Position numbers and translations under genes: made by a program. Below are positions 1 to 11,000 of a stretch of 64,000 bases of DNA, piece after piece. The stretch is from assembly GCF_965638725.1 (NCBI RefSeq), contig NC_134953.1:10253001-10317000 (forward strand), given 5' to 3'. This DNA is from Aptenodytes patagonicus. Its lineage: Eukaryota; Chordata; Aves; Sphenisciformes; Spheniscidae. The notes beneath the pieces are model-generated. The model saw only the letters and a list, made by a program, of their open reading frames with translations, did no database searches and was not told where the DNA came from. Within the stretch, counting starts at the first letter, position 1, and each line of letters begins with the position of its first letter.

Positions 1-1046
1 ACACCTCTTCCCCACTCTACCAGCCTTCTTTAGGGAAATAAAAGCCCCCCCCGTCCTAAGTTTGCCCATCCCTTGTCCTGTCCATTGCTAAATCCCACGG
101 CATAGGTATACCACTGAGTGTTACATCTCACGCAGGACAAGCAGATCCAACACACCCCAAGAAGTGTCAAAGATCAAGCGTGCTTTTGTCACATCCCAAG
201 CAGACAGCTAAACACTGGAAGGACTTCAGACACAGATCTCAAGTGCTCCTTTGCCCAGTGACCATAAGGTTTTGCTCTCAAATTCCCCAGGCCAACGGCT
301 TCTGTACCTGGGAATCTCAAGCTGCAAGAAAATGGTTAGTGGTTATTTTTTCTTTAAGCCATAGCCATTAGCTTGTGTTTGGCTAGGATTATAATAAAAG
401 CCACCTTAAACCTTCCCTTTGAGGAGGAAGCTTCTGCTGCAGCTCTACCTCACTGCAAAATACAGCCTCCCCAACAGCAAACGGCTGCATCACCGAATGT
501 GTATAAAGACAGAATATCTCCAGCAGTCTTCACCCACCTGTTTTCTGTTCTGTAACTGCTGTCACCTCCCCAAAACAGGTAAATTAAAGACAGAATAGTC
601 TGTTCTCTCATTCTTTCCCAGACCACCCAAAAAGACTCAGTCAACTTCCTCCTAGAGCATTTAACCCTTCCTGCAATCTACCAGGGAAACAACGTAAGGG
701 GCACGATTGCTTGTGAGATCTTTCTTCTTCCTCTACAACTAACATGATGGATCTGTGCTTCCAACAGAGAAAATGACATCTGCATCCCACTCAAAACCCA
801 AGCAATATTTAAGCAACCCGGACTTTACAGATCCTGTCTCCCCTTTCTCATTTGATTACCCCCTCCAAGGCTTTCAGTTCCTAATAGCAAATTCCTCAGC
901 TTCCTGCAGAAATGTCTGCGTGTGACTTCAGATGTTTGCACCACAACCCAAATGAAATTCGCTGCCTCCAGAACAAAAAGCGCTGTGCCTGTACAGAGGG
1001 AGAGCTAGAAGGAACGAATGACAGCAAAGCACAAGTTATGTATCCC

Positions 1047-1109
1047 TGTGAGAGCTTCTCTCGGGACAGCACTCAGGGTGTGAGACCTTCTCTCGGGACA
1101 GCACTCAGG
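1047..1109. repeat. 31-bp tandem duplication
   Basis: Two copies of a 31-bp unit (1047-1077 and 1079-1109) differ at one base, in the ninth position, and are separated by one base. The shared core includes TTCTCTCGGGACAGCACTC. The first bases of a third copy follow at about 1111. This is a local tandem duplication inside TLL2 intron 1. Confidence 0.9.
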
Positions 1110-1350
1110 TGTGATACCTCTGGTGTGGGGCATTTAGAAGCTGGTGGATCAAATCAGCAGGTGGAGCAGGAACAGGGATGCACGGTGGTACCCTGCGACT
1201 GGGCAAACAGGATCCGCCCTTGAAGGAGCAGTGGCTCAGCAGGAAAAGCTGCTCTATCATTGCCAAACTGCTTCTCTAACAACTCTCCTAGTGATAAAGA
1301 AACAGGGGAGACGGGACTACTGCTAAGTTCCCTAACGGCTCCCACCCCCC

Positions 1351-1500
1351 CTCACACCCCTTGCCTCAGTTCTTCCCCTTCTGAGCTCACACCCCTTGCC
1401 TCAGTTCTTCCCCTTCTGAGCTCACACCCCTTGCCTCAGTTCTTCCCCTTCTGAGCTCACACCCCTTGCCTCAGTTCTTCCCCTTCTGAGCTCACATCCC
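1351..1500. repeat. 35-bp minisatellite, four copies plus partial
   Basis: Four essentially identical 35-bp units begin at 1351, 1386, 1421 and 1456, and a degenerate partial unit begins at 1491. Each starts CTCACACCCCTTGCCTCAGT and ends CCCCTTCTGAG. The near-perfect identity between copies suggests recent expansion, so the copy number is likely to vary among individuals. It lies in TLL2 intron 1. Confidence 0.95.
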
Positions 1501-4500
1501 CAGCACTCCGCAAAATCCCTCGGGACTAACTCACTTCGCTGGTGCCATCTCCCTGCGAGAGCCCCGCTCCCGTTTCACAGCCCCCTCACGCCAGGTCTGC
1601 CTGCTCAGGAGCTCTGCAAGCAACGGCCTGGAGCAAAAACCATCTCTCTGATCAAAGCCTCCTGGAAAGAAGCTGAACTTGCTTGCAAGGCTTATTTGTG
1701 CCTATATGCAATTCCTCCTCAGTCGGGCTCTCCCCAGCAACGCAAAACCTCCTGAAGGGTACTTGAGGCATGCACAGGCAGCAGGAGCCCTAGACACTTT
1801 TGGCATCTGGCTCAGGAGCACGTGGCTAGGCAGGCAGGTCTGCCTGTCTCCTAACACAAACATCTGCACAGAGAAACACCGCATTGCCTGTTTGGCCTGG
1901 GAGTCAAGACTTGCAGGTTGGCCCGCGTCCGGACTTGGTCAGCCTATAGACAGGACATGTCACACGAGAATAAACTGCCTAGCCAGAGCAGACAGAACTG
2001 CGCCAAGAAACAGGGCACTCCAACACAGGACACCCTCAAAGGACCCCACCCTGGAAGATGAGCTACCGAGGGAAATGCCAGGCCTCGGGAAGCAACACTG
2101 CACCTCCAGCTCACAAAGGGCAGGAGGCACCGTACTAGGAGCCAAAGTACCCAGGAACCAAGATGCTGAGACCAAACTGCAGCTTTTTCTCCTCACCTGC
2201 TGATTTGGCAAGTGGAAAAGAGCCTCATCAGAGGCTTGCTGCTGGAGGGAACGGGTCATCGACCTTGTAAATATGCAGGGGACAAATTATTCAGTGCCCA
2301 GCTCTCCTTCCTATTTATGTCTCCCACCTCCCCTTGCTGACTTAAGTCTGACTACACCATCTCCAGAGGTCACTTTGAACCTCAGAGATTCTGCTCTTCA
2401 CCTCAAATTAAGTTAATATAAGCTTGCACCAAAATAACTACCAGAACGAATTACAGCCTATTTAATTCCTTTGGTTCCAGTTTGCCTGAGGAGCCCCAGA
2501 AGGATGTGCTCGTTGTGTTTACCAGGCATCCACAGTTCCTCCTGCTGCCTGTCTGTCAGGCAGCCTCACTCAGACCTGCACGCTGGCCTGGGTATCTTTA
2601 GCTGGATCCTCTGAGCAGCAGATCTATCCGAAGCACATGTCAGGCTTCCGACATTTTTCCATCTATAACGGAGCAGATCTGAGCAGGAGCCTTTGCACTG
2701 TTCCCTTTGACAAGCTCCAGTGACCTGCCGCAACAGTCGGCAAAACCCACCCAGCAGAGTCAGCACTGTCGCCTCCCCGGGCAACTCAAACCGACGGTGC
2801 AGCCCTGCCTCAGCTGCCCCTTTATCAGTCATTCAGGCATTTTGCCCCGTCTTCCTACCCTATCAAAAAGGCAGGAAAGCAGCCACAGATTAGGAAAAGG
2901 AGATCCTGGGTGGTTGGAGTTAAGAGGTTGAGCAGCAGTGGAGTTATGGCCCTTCAGCTGAGCCCTGGTAACTGAACACGTGTTTATACCAGTAGCTCAG
3001 TAGTTGCAGTGATTTAGGAGGCTACAGCCCTGTGCTGTCCATCCTGCCTTGCTGCTGCAGATTATTACACCCTTAGCTAATGCAACAGAGAAGAGCGTGT
3101 GCCAGGCTTTTCACTCCCAGTCTAGCAGATCAACTATCGACAGCCTGCGCTCAACCTCAGGACATGAGCTGCAAGGATGAGGAATTGGCAAGCTTTCATT
3201 TCGTAACCTGCCAGATCTAAATCCATCACGGTCTCTGGGTCACAGCCATTAGCCTGCAGCAAAAAAAGAAGTAAAGCACTATAGTTTTAACAGCTTTGGA
3301 AAACACATAAGTGGCGCAGCAGTTTGTCTTCACAATGGGCTAAGAGCCTGCATACAATCTGCAGCCACAAGACCGTGCACAGGAGCCCGTGCCTACAGCA
3401 GCAATGGAAACATCACCGCAAGTCTCACAGTGCCAGCTCTGTTCCCAGAGACCATCAAAAACTCTCCCTCGCAAAACATACCAGGCGCCTGAGCTTTTCA
3501 CAGCAGGTCTGCAACCACTGCCCTCTCGCCAGTCACGCTTCTAGACAAATATTGACACTGTCCCACCAGTGGAGAAACTCAGGCCCAAGGAAGTCAAGAT
3601 GACTTGTCACTGCTATAGCACATCAGGAAGAGAGCGTGATAGACTTCCTATATAGGCATTAAACAACAGCCCTGACACAGCCCAGCTGGGAGGGACAACT
3701 CCATTAGAGGTGTCTTCACCTCATCTCACTTACAGAAACGGATCTCTTCGCTCATTAACCTTGGCTGGACTGACCCTTTGGGATGGCGTTTTCAGCAGTG
3801 AACACCTGCTTAGCTCTATTAACGGTCTAGCATTGCAAGAGGAAGAAGGCTGCGAATGCAAGGCAGGGGGAGGAGGAGAGGCAGGGTCCATGTGGTAAAA
3901 GTCTTGCTTGCTCTGTTTTGGGGCCAGCTTTACAAACTGGAGCCATTCAGTGCACAGAGATCGGTACATGGCATGTGAGGAGTGTCTTGTAGCCCAAGTG
4001 CTCTGCACTTTACGTTGATAGAGCCCACGTGGAGAGAAACTGGATCAGAGAGCCAGAAAGCACAGTCAGTCAGGACAGACCGAAAGAGTCAGAGTCATAT
4101 GGTCCATAGAAAAGAAGACTGAAACATGAGAAAGCCGGTAACAGTGCTCACCGGTGAAAAAGGCTGCAGCAAAGCAGAAGGCACCGTACTGTCCTCCACA
4201 CCCACGCAGACCGGGAGAGAAAAGCAGACTTAAACTGCAGTACTGGAGCCTCAGGTCAGACAACAGGAAAGCCAAAGCAATGCCGGGCTAGGCTGCCTGG
4301 CAGCCTCCGCCACAGACGGACGTGCGCCAGCACTGTCAGAAACACCAGCCTGGCCCTGGGCTCCAGAAAAGGACTGTGTGACCTCCAGAGGTCTTGTTCG
4401 CTCCTTCCTCTCTATTGGAAAGAAGACATTGGAAAAGTATTAGAGGCAAATCCTGAGAAGTCAGAATATAAAGATCATTTCTGCAATTCATCCTGACTGA

Positions 4501-6579
4501 ACTGAATTGACAGGAATAACACACATAAGGTTTTTCTGCCCACCGGGAGAGGAGGTGAGGATGTACAATGAAGGGAGGCTGCCGTTTGCAGTCCAGGCTC
4601 TTCTCTGTGTACGTGCAGAAGTGACAGGTAGAGAGCCTGGAAGATGGGGGGACTGCAGGAGAAAGAGAGGGTCTTACAGCAAAGGCAGGTAAATGACAGG
4701 TTGGGAAATTAAGGTGGTTTTTTCCTTTTCTGCCACAGGTTCCCTGTCTGATGTAGGTAAGTCAATTAAAGTAAATGTTCTCTATGTGGTCCTTAAAGGA
4801 GCATTCCTCATCCTCCGCGCACTTGACCTAACAGCAATACTCAACAGTCCCAAGCGCAAGCGAGGCACACCGGAGATGATGCCATACTTAAGGAGAAAGC
4901 AAGGATAATACATTTTCAGACGGGAAGGCCAAAGCACTGTACCTGCAGCTCTCCAGGTCTGAACCATAGCCGTATGTATCACTAACACCTAGTTTCACTG
5001 GAAAGAGAGAGAGATGAATTCATTACCATTTAGAAGCAGACACAAATACAGTAAAGCACGTTTGGGTGGGCTGGGTCCCATGCTGATTAAAAAGAATTAA
5101 AAAAACCCACCAAACCCTATATCAAATCACAAATGACTTACTGATCAAGGGAACGTTTTGTGCAAAAAATACTCTGTGGAGAGGACAGAGTTGAATTTTG
5201 GAATAAAATCCACCACTCGGAACACAGCCCGCGTACCAGGCCAGTTAAACAACTTGCTGTACGAGACAGAGGGGCTGTGATAGATGTTGCCTTGACAGAG
5301 CTCGTCTATGAGAGCAGATACGGCTACAAGTCCCCTAAAAGCAGTCAGGAGAGAGCTGATAACAAGGGAAGCTATCACCAAGGGACACTGAGGAACAGCT
5401 AGGAGAGCATTCGGGGGGCAAAGCCCCAACTCAAAACAAAGACCAAGAACACCACACACAAACTCCTTCCTTTTTTCGATTCCTACAATATCAAGAAAAT
5501 AGGACTTTGCACAAATTTATCTGTAAATGGAACAAGACTAACAAGGTATCGATTGCTCATTTCCCAGCAGAGAAGCAGTTCACAAAACCACAACATTCGC
5601 TGATAGCTGGAACCAACAGGAGTAACAGTCACATCAGGAGTGCCACCCAGTTTTCCGAAGGGAAAACCTGGGTTCATATGCCCTTCGAATTAAGATATTT
5701 GGGATGACAGAAGCTCTTGGGAGAAATCAAACGGTTAAAAAGGGTCACAACGAGCTCGGAAGCAACTGAGTGCAGTCTAACACGGGAACGAAAAACTGTC
5801 TTTCAAAGGGATGGAGGGAGCAGCTGGAGGCTTCCTGGAGAGGATGCTGTAACTTGCACGCAGGCAACTTGAAAGTGTCTGGATACACCGGGAGGCTCGG
5901 CCGGTGCCCGGGGCTGGTCGCACCGGCTCCCCGCCCGCCGGGGAGCCCCGGGAGAGCCCCTGCGCCAGCGCTTACAGCCGCAGGCAGAGAAGGCAGCCCG
6001 CAAAGCGCCGGCGTGCTCCTGCCTCTCCGGGGCACGCACCGCAACTTCGGGCCGGACGGACCCCGGGACAAGTCGGAACAGCCGCCAACGGGCTGCAAAA
6101 ACGCACAGAAAGAGCTTATATGGGGGCGGGAATCAACACCAAAATGCAAAGCACCGCTGGGCATTTCCCTGGCCTTGCAGAGGAGATCTCGCGTGGGAAG
6201 GGCGGATAACAGGTGGGTGAGCGAAGACATGGGGGGAGCGGGGGATAATTTTTTAAAAAACCCCAGGCGTAGCCTCCTACCCGGGGCTGCAACCCGCAGG
6301 TAACGGGGGCAGCCGGGGCGCAGGCTGGGGGGGCAACCAGAAACCTCCCGCACCGGCGGGACGGGGGAGCAGCTCGCCGGGTGCCCGCTGGGGTTTGGGA
6401 GGGCAGCGGGATGCCCAGGCGGCTCCCGGCCGGGGGGCTCCCGCCGCGGCCAGGTGAGCCCGGGGCCGGTCCCGCCGCGCGGTTCCGGGCGGCACCGAGG
6501 AGCGCTTCGCCGGGACACCTGTCCGCCACCGCCGTGCTTGCAAACTTCTCCCGGAGTTGCAGCCCGCCCGCTCCCCTAC

Positions 6580-6730
6580 CGGCTTTGCAAGGGTCGCGGT
6601 ACTCCATCAGCTCCTCCGCCGCCTCCGGTTCCCCCGCCGTTAAGGCGGCTCCCCGTCCGCCCGTCCCCGCGGTAGGCAGAAGTAGCAGCGACAGCAGCAA
6701 GCGGCGGAGCGGGGCGGCCCCGCGGCCCAT
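6580..6730 (-). CDS. TLL2: Tolloid-like protein 2, coding exon 1 (signal peptide)
   Basis: This is the first coding exon of a secreted astacin-family metalloprotease of the BMP1/tolloid group, which cleaves procollagens and growth-factor antagonists outside the cell. It encodes 50 residues plus one base of a split codon. There is a signal peptide (Met1, Arg9-Arg10, hydrophobic LLLSLLLLP at 11-19), then a short acidic stretch, then LMEYRDPCKA. DPCKA immediately before a phase-1 donor (G|GTAGGG) matches the exon 1 end of TLL1 and TLL2, where the next codon is Ala. The neighbouring TM9SF3 favours TLL2 over TLL1. The chosen ATG at 6730-6728 has a good context (G at -3 and at +4) and places the signal peptide at the N-terminus. 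The frame stays open upstream to another ATG at 6838, which I treat as 5'UTR. The protease, CUB and EGF exons lie off the left edge. Confidence 0.85.
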
Positions 6731-6789
6731 AGCGGCGGAGAGGGCGGCACGGCTGCCCGGGCTGCGGGCACTGCGCGGCGCCAGCGGCC

Positions 6790-6825
6790 CCGCCGCCGCC
6801 GCCGCGGGAGGCGGGAGGGGGGGGG
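6790..6825. repeat. (CCG)5 run and adjoining G-rich tract
   Basis: Five CCG triplets at 6790-6804 are followed by GGG (6806-6808), GGG (6813-6815) and a run of nine G (6817-6825) on the plus strand. The spacing allows a G-quadruplex on the strand opposite to the TLL2 mRNA. The tract lies 60-95 bp upstream of the TLL2 start codon, in the probable 5'UTR or core promoter. Confidence 0.8.
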
Positions 6826-6853
6826 CCGCCGCCGTCACTCAAGGCAAGGCCGG

Positions 6854-6858
6854 CCAAT
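6854..6858. promoter_or_regulatory. CCAAT box (NF-Y type)
   Basis: The sequence GGCCAATCA occurs on the plus strand, about 125 bp upstream of the TLL2 ATG (reverse orientation relative to the gene). NF-Y sites work in either orientation. Its place inside a TATA-less CpG island promoter makes it a plausible element, but this rests on motif and position only. Confidence 0.5.
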
Positions 6859-6880
6859 CACGTCTGCGCCCGCGCCTCTG

Positions 6881-6980
6881 CCCCGCCCCCGGCGGACCCC
6901 GCAGCCCCGCCCGGACCGGGGCGCGGGGGTCCCCCCGCGCCCCGGTCCGGGCGGGGCTGCGGGGTCCGCCGGGAGCGGGG
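6881..6980. repeat. 100-bp GC-rich near-perfect palindrome
   Basis: The left arm at 6881-6929 and right arm at 6932-6980 are reverse complements over 49 bp with one mismatch (position 6887 against 6974) and a 2-bp centre. The arms include CCGGCGGACCCCGCAGCCCC and carry several GC boxes, so Sp-type sites are present in both orientations. It sits about 150-250 bp upstream of the TLL2 ATG. Confidence 0.95.
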
Positions 6981-7385
6981 GAGAGCCGCCCCCTCTCTCT
7001 GTTGCCGCACTTGGGTGGCAAAAAGCTCACATTACAATACTAAAAATCAACAAAACCCATAAACCGCATTAATAGTGCCCTTGCTATCGTTATTTTCCAC
7101 CGAAATAACCGTCACTTCGGGGGCAGCCGAAGAGAAACGGCTCGTCCGCCGCCAGGAGAAACAATATTCCGTGCCGCAGCCTTAAAATCCGCGCGTAAGC
7201 GGAGGTGCGCGACCACGGATGGAGAAAGACGGGGCCAAAAAACCCCAAAAAACCAAACAAACCCCGAACTAAAGAACGGGAGAAATTAGGAAAGATGGGG
7301 CAAAACGTCAGGGTGTGCATCTATCCCTCTCAACTGCTTTTTAAGCACGTTACAGAAGTTTTCAGGGGCAACTGGGCTGTTTTAC

Positions 7386-8017
7386 TGGAAATTGGGTGTG
7401 CCCAGGTGGCCAAGAAGGCCAATGGCATCCTGGCCTGTATCCGAAATAGTGTGGCCAGCAGGACCAGGGAAGTGATGGTGCCCCTGTACTCGGCCCTGGT
7501 GAGGCCGCACCTCGAATACTGTGTTCAGTTTTGGGCCCCTCACTACAAGAAGGACGTCGAGGTGCTGGAGCGTGTCCAGAGAAGGGCAACGAGGCTGGTG
7601 AGGGGTCTGGAGAACAAGTCTGATGAGGAGCGGCTGAGGGAACTGGGGTTGTTTAGCCTGGAGAAAAGGAGGCTGAGGGGAGACCTCATCGCTCTCTACA
7701 ACTCCCTGAAAGGAGGTTGTAGCGAGGTGGGTGTTGGTCTCTTCTCCCAAGTAACAAGCGATAGGACGAGAGGAAACGGCCTCAAGTTGCGCCAGGGGAG
7801 GTTTAGATTGGACGTGAGGAAAAATGTCTTCACTGAAAGAGTGGTTAAACATTGGAACAGGCTGCCCAGGGAAGTGGTTGAGTCCCCATCCCTGGAAGCA
7901 TTTAAAAGACGAGTAGATGAGGCGCTTAGGGACATGGTTTAGTGGGCATGGTGGTGTTGGGTCGACGGTTGGACTCGATGATCTTAGAAGTCTTTTCCAA
8001 CCTTAATGATTCTATGA
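7386..8017 (+). mobile_element. CR1 LINE, 5'-truncated, 3' end intact
   Basis: The plus-strand frame reads the C-terminal part of a CR1 (chicken repeat 1) reverse transcriptase. It includes the segments [40 protein letters not shown] and [18 protein letters not shown], and stops at 7942. About 75 bp of 3'UTR follow, ending in the CR1 terminal motif GATTCTATGA (8008-8017). The upstream polymerase core and ORF1 are absent, the usual 5' truncation of CR1. The frame has no internal stop or frameshift, so this copy is fairly young. It lies about 0.6 kb upstream of TLL2 and opposite to it. The left boundary is approximate. Confidence 0.95.
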
Positions 8018-11000
8018 AATTTGGGCTTTGGGATGATCCATATACAGCGAGGCTTGGGAAATCAGGCAGATAGATTGTGTGCGAGATGCTCAGCCGCATC
8101 AAAATCCACACCGTGGTATCTGAGCTGGTGGACCGCAGCCGCCCCAGGTTGTACGGCACCTCAGACATCTTTAACAGCAGAGCATGGGGTAACACATGGG
8201 AAAGCATCATACTTCAGGGCTGCTGGCTTGTGATGGAGGTAATCTGCACAGGCGGGGTATCTCTCCCCTGTGGGGTCGCTGTAAATAGCAATGGCAGATG
8301 CCCAAAGCCCGGCCACCTCGCTGGATGCTGAAGAGCCTTAAGAGTCGTCTTCGCAAGGGTCAGGTGCTTCAGTCTGAATTCAGCACTGCATAGGCAGCTG
8401 CTGCTTGGACAAGACGTTGTGGTCTGAGGCTGCAGCGGTAGTTATGGGTCGCTCACCTATCCTCGTGCCACTCAACGGATGCAGCATTATGCAAAGACAG
8501 TACTGACACTATACCGGTGAGCAGAGGAGAGCCGACAAGCGTGCAAGCTCAGCGGGGGGTTCTTGGGGTGAACGTGCATACCACAATCTCCCTGTGCCAT
8601 AACTCTTTGCTCCTTCAACTGCGTACTTCCAAGCTACCACAGCAGGATCTTTGAGACGTGTGTCGCATCACAGCACCGGCTCCAAACCCTCCCTTCACTC
8701 AGGCAGACGATGGCTTGCCATCAGCTATCCATAAATTTGTCACTTCTCTCCTAGTCTACAGCAATGACCGATACCTGAGCATAAAAAGGCACAACAAGAT
8801 TCAGGCATCTCCTCAGCAGCAATGCAGGCTACTGCAAACCACTCCTGCCTCTCCCCCCCCCACTCCCCACTCAATATTGGCTTCCCAGAAAAGATAAAGT
8901 CAGGAAATGAATATCCTCTCCAAACCTTCACGGAGGCCAAAAAGGCTGCATCAAACCCTGGCATGAAGACCATGGTCAAAAGCTCTGCTGATCGACCACA
9001 CCAGAGTTTTCTACAACTGGTGAAAAGCCCATCGGGTAAAGACAAACAGCTGGCTGGGGAGCGTGGGGGAGACTCCCTCCCACGGGAAGGGGAGGCTGGC
9101 ACAAGTTGCCCACTTTCCACCCCAAGCATCAGGTTCTCCGCCTGTCTTCTGTAACACGCAGCACTGAGGAGACATAGCCCGCATAGCTACCCGGGGGGAG
9201 AGGTCAAGAAAGATAAAAAACAGATGTCATGTAAACAACTACCAGCAAGGTACAAGACATTACAGTAAGGGCACTCTAAAAATCTTTATGGCACGAGATG
9301 TTTTTGTGCATGTGATGGTTGTGATCGTAGCCTCTGCACAAGAAATACCCTGAGGAAAACTTCTAACACCAATGTTTTTCTGTCTGATCTGTATTTTCTG
9401 GGGGCTGTAATCAAGGTGATGGCAGTCAGGTACCCACCAACACCTTAGAATCTCTTTCGTTGTCTTTTGAACTGTGATATGAGAGGGAGCAAGCTGGCCA
9501 TTTATTTCCGTGGCCCAAATAAACGCAGCAGCTTGTCCATGCTAACACCCAAGACCTTCATTCAGCCTTTAACATCAGCGGTTCTGGCAATAGCTGAGCA
9601 GAAGACACACTGCGTTTCCTCCACTTTGTGATTCCAAGCCGGTCCCAGAAGATCAGAGGAGAAACCTGAAGGACAGGGATCAGCAGGTGGGGGAGTCTGG
9701 GTCACCCATGAGGGAAAGTCCCAGGCTACTCCAGGGGCCGTCACTCACAGGGTAGGCGGAGCAAACATGTATGGGAAATGTCTCGGATTTTCACTGGAAG
9801 AGTGAAACACCCTTTTGCTGTACCAGTCTTGGCAAAATGAGGCGAAACCAGGAATAACAAGAACACATTCCAATGGACGAGTCAAGGTTGTGACTAGGAC
9901 TCACTGCTAACGCTGGATAACAACACAGCTGCCTGGCCATTTGCTTTCCCTGAGGATGCTCATTTCAAACTCTCCGCCCTTCACTCCTCACTGACGGTCA
10001 CCAAACTGGGGCTGTAACACCAAATCCACCTGTTGAGATCAAGCCTGGAGAATAAGGGCACTTTCAACAGGAGCCCTAAATGAGTACATGTTCTCATCAA
10101 ACTCATGAGGATTTGAAATGCAGCTGACCCATCCATTGATGAGTGTCCTGAACAGACACAATGAAAGGAATGGTAATTTTGAAAACCAGTCTAGCACTCG
10201 AGGTCTCATATGCACAGAAGCATCTTGCTGCTGCTCTTGCTCTCACCATCTTAGCAGAAGATTACCAGGGGCTTTAGGTACAACTCTGGAAGACCTGAGC
10301 TGAGACCTGCACAGAGGACAGAGGAAAAGACAGTAGCCCTCTTCAAATATGTAGAAGAAGAATAAGCATCAGCTGCACCAAGGAAGATTTAGGTTTCAGG
10401 CAAGCTTTCTAGCAGTAAAATAGGGAAGCCCTAGAGCAGATTGCCATGAAGAACCAAGGGCATTTCCACCTCTGTAGGTTTTTTAAGAGGAACGTAGACA
10501 AATATCCACTAACGCTAACAACTTTTACTTTTTCTGCATTAGGTTGCTACTTTCTATGACTTTGTCAGACAAAGAGCAGAGCCTAGTGGTTATTTTAAAA
10601 AGAAAGGATGATCCCCTTCTGTGCTTCAGAAGAATTCCCGATTCCTACGAGATAAGAGCACTAGGCAATCCTTTCTCTCTACTCTGTAGAGAAGGTCCTG
10701 GCAGCATTAATTTCTGAGGGTATGGGAAGCTGGAAAATAAAAGCTTGAACGCTTGCAAGCGTGCGTCCACAGCTTTCCTGATCAGCATCATGGATCAGCA
10801 GAGCAAGCCCTGCCCCTGTCAGCAGTGTGGAGATTTGGGCTGTCACCCACTAAGAACAAAGTTTTTTTGACCACATGGAAACTGCTTGCTAACCTCTTCC
10901 AGGGTGGCAACCTACGCTGGGGAGCCCAACCTCTTCTGCATATAGAAGCTCTATTACAGACATGGACGGGCATACAAGAGGACATCCTACAGCTTTGGAG

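Larger units (their letters stand above)
1..6579 (-). other. TLL2: TLL2 intron 1 (5' part, runs off the left edge)
   Basis: The intron starts at the GT of the exon 1 donor (6579-6578 on the minus strand) and continues past position 1. TLL2 exon 2 should encode the start of the propeptide (a VFWGD-like motif). I looked for it on the minus strand and found no convincing match. The stretch is moderately GC-rich, with only short unrecognised open frames, a 31-bp duplication near 1.05 kb and a 35-bp minisatellite near 1.4 kb. From about 5880 onward it merges into the CpG island of the TLL2 promoter. Confidence 0.7.
5880..7030 (-). promoter_or_regulatory. TLL2: CpG-island promoter of TLL2
   Basis: This roughly 1.1-kb stretch is strongly GC- and CpG-rich, in contrast to the AT-rich sequence to its right. 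It covers the TLL2 start codon, exon 1 and the beginning of intron 1. Upstream of the ATG (above 6730) are GC boxes (CCCCGCCCC-type, for example 6881-6889), a CCAAT motif at 6854-6858, a run of CCG triplets, a G-rich tract and a large palindrome. I see no TATA box at a sensible distance. The transcription start cannot be fixed from sequence, but probably lies between about 6740 and 6880. The boundaries given are approximate. Confidence 0.8.

Noticed and set aside
450..644. Minus-strand frame with FWGGD near 565-580, considered as TLL2 exon 2
   Set aside because: TLL exon 2 should read VFWGD followed by acidic IALDE-like residues. Here the residues after FWGGD do not match and no acceptor in the right phase is evident.
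1679..2203. 174-codon plus-strand frame in TLL2 intron 1
   Set aside because: No recognisable domain, no splice or promoter context, and a competing frame on the other strand.
5745..6518. Large overlapping frames (up to 257 codons) on both strands of the CpG island
   Set aside because: Stop codons are rare in GC-rich DNA. These frames are proline/arginine/glycine-rich shadows lying in TLL2 intron 1, with no family match.
6381..7043. 220-codon plus-strand frame over the TLL2 exon and palindrome
   Set aside because: It is antisense to the well-supported TLL2 exon and low-complexity. The palindrome makes both strands read similar peptides, which inflates apparent coding potential.
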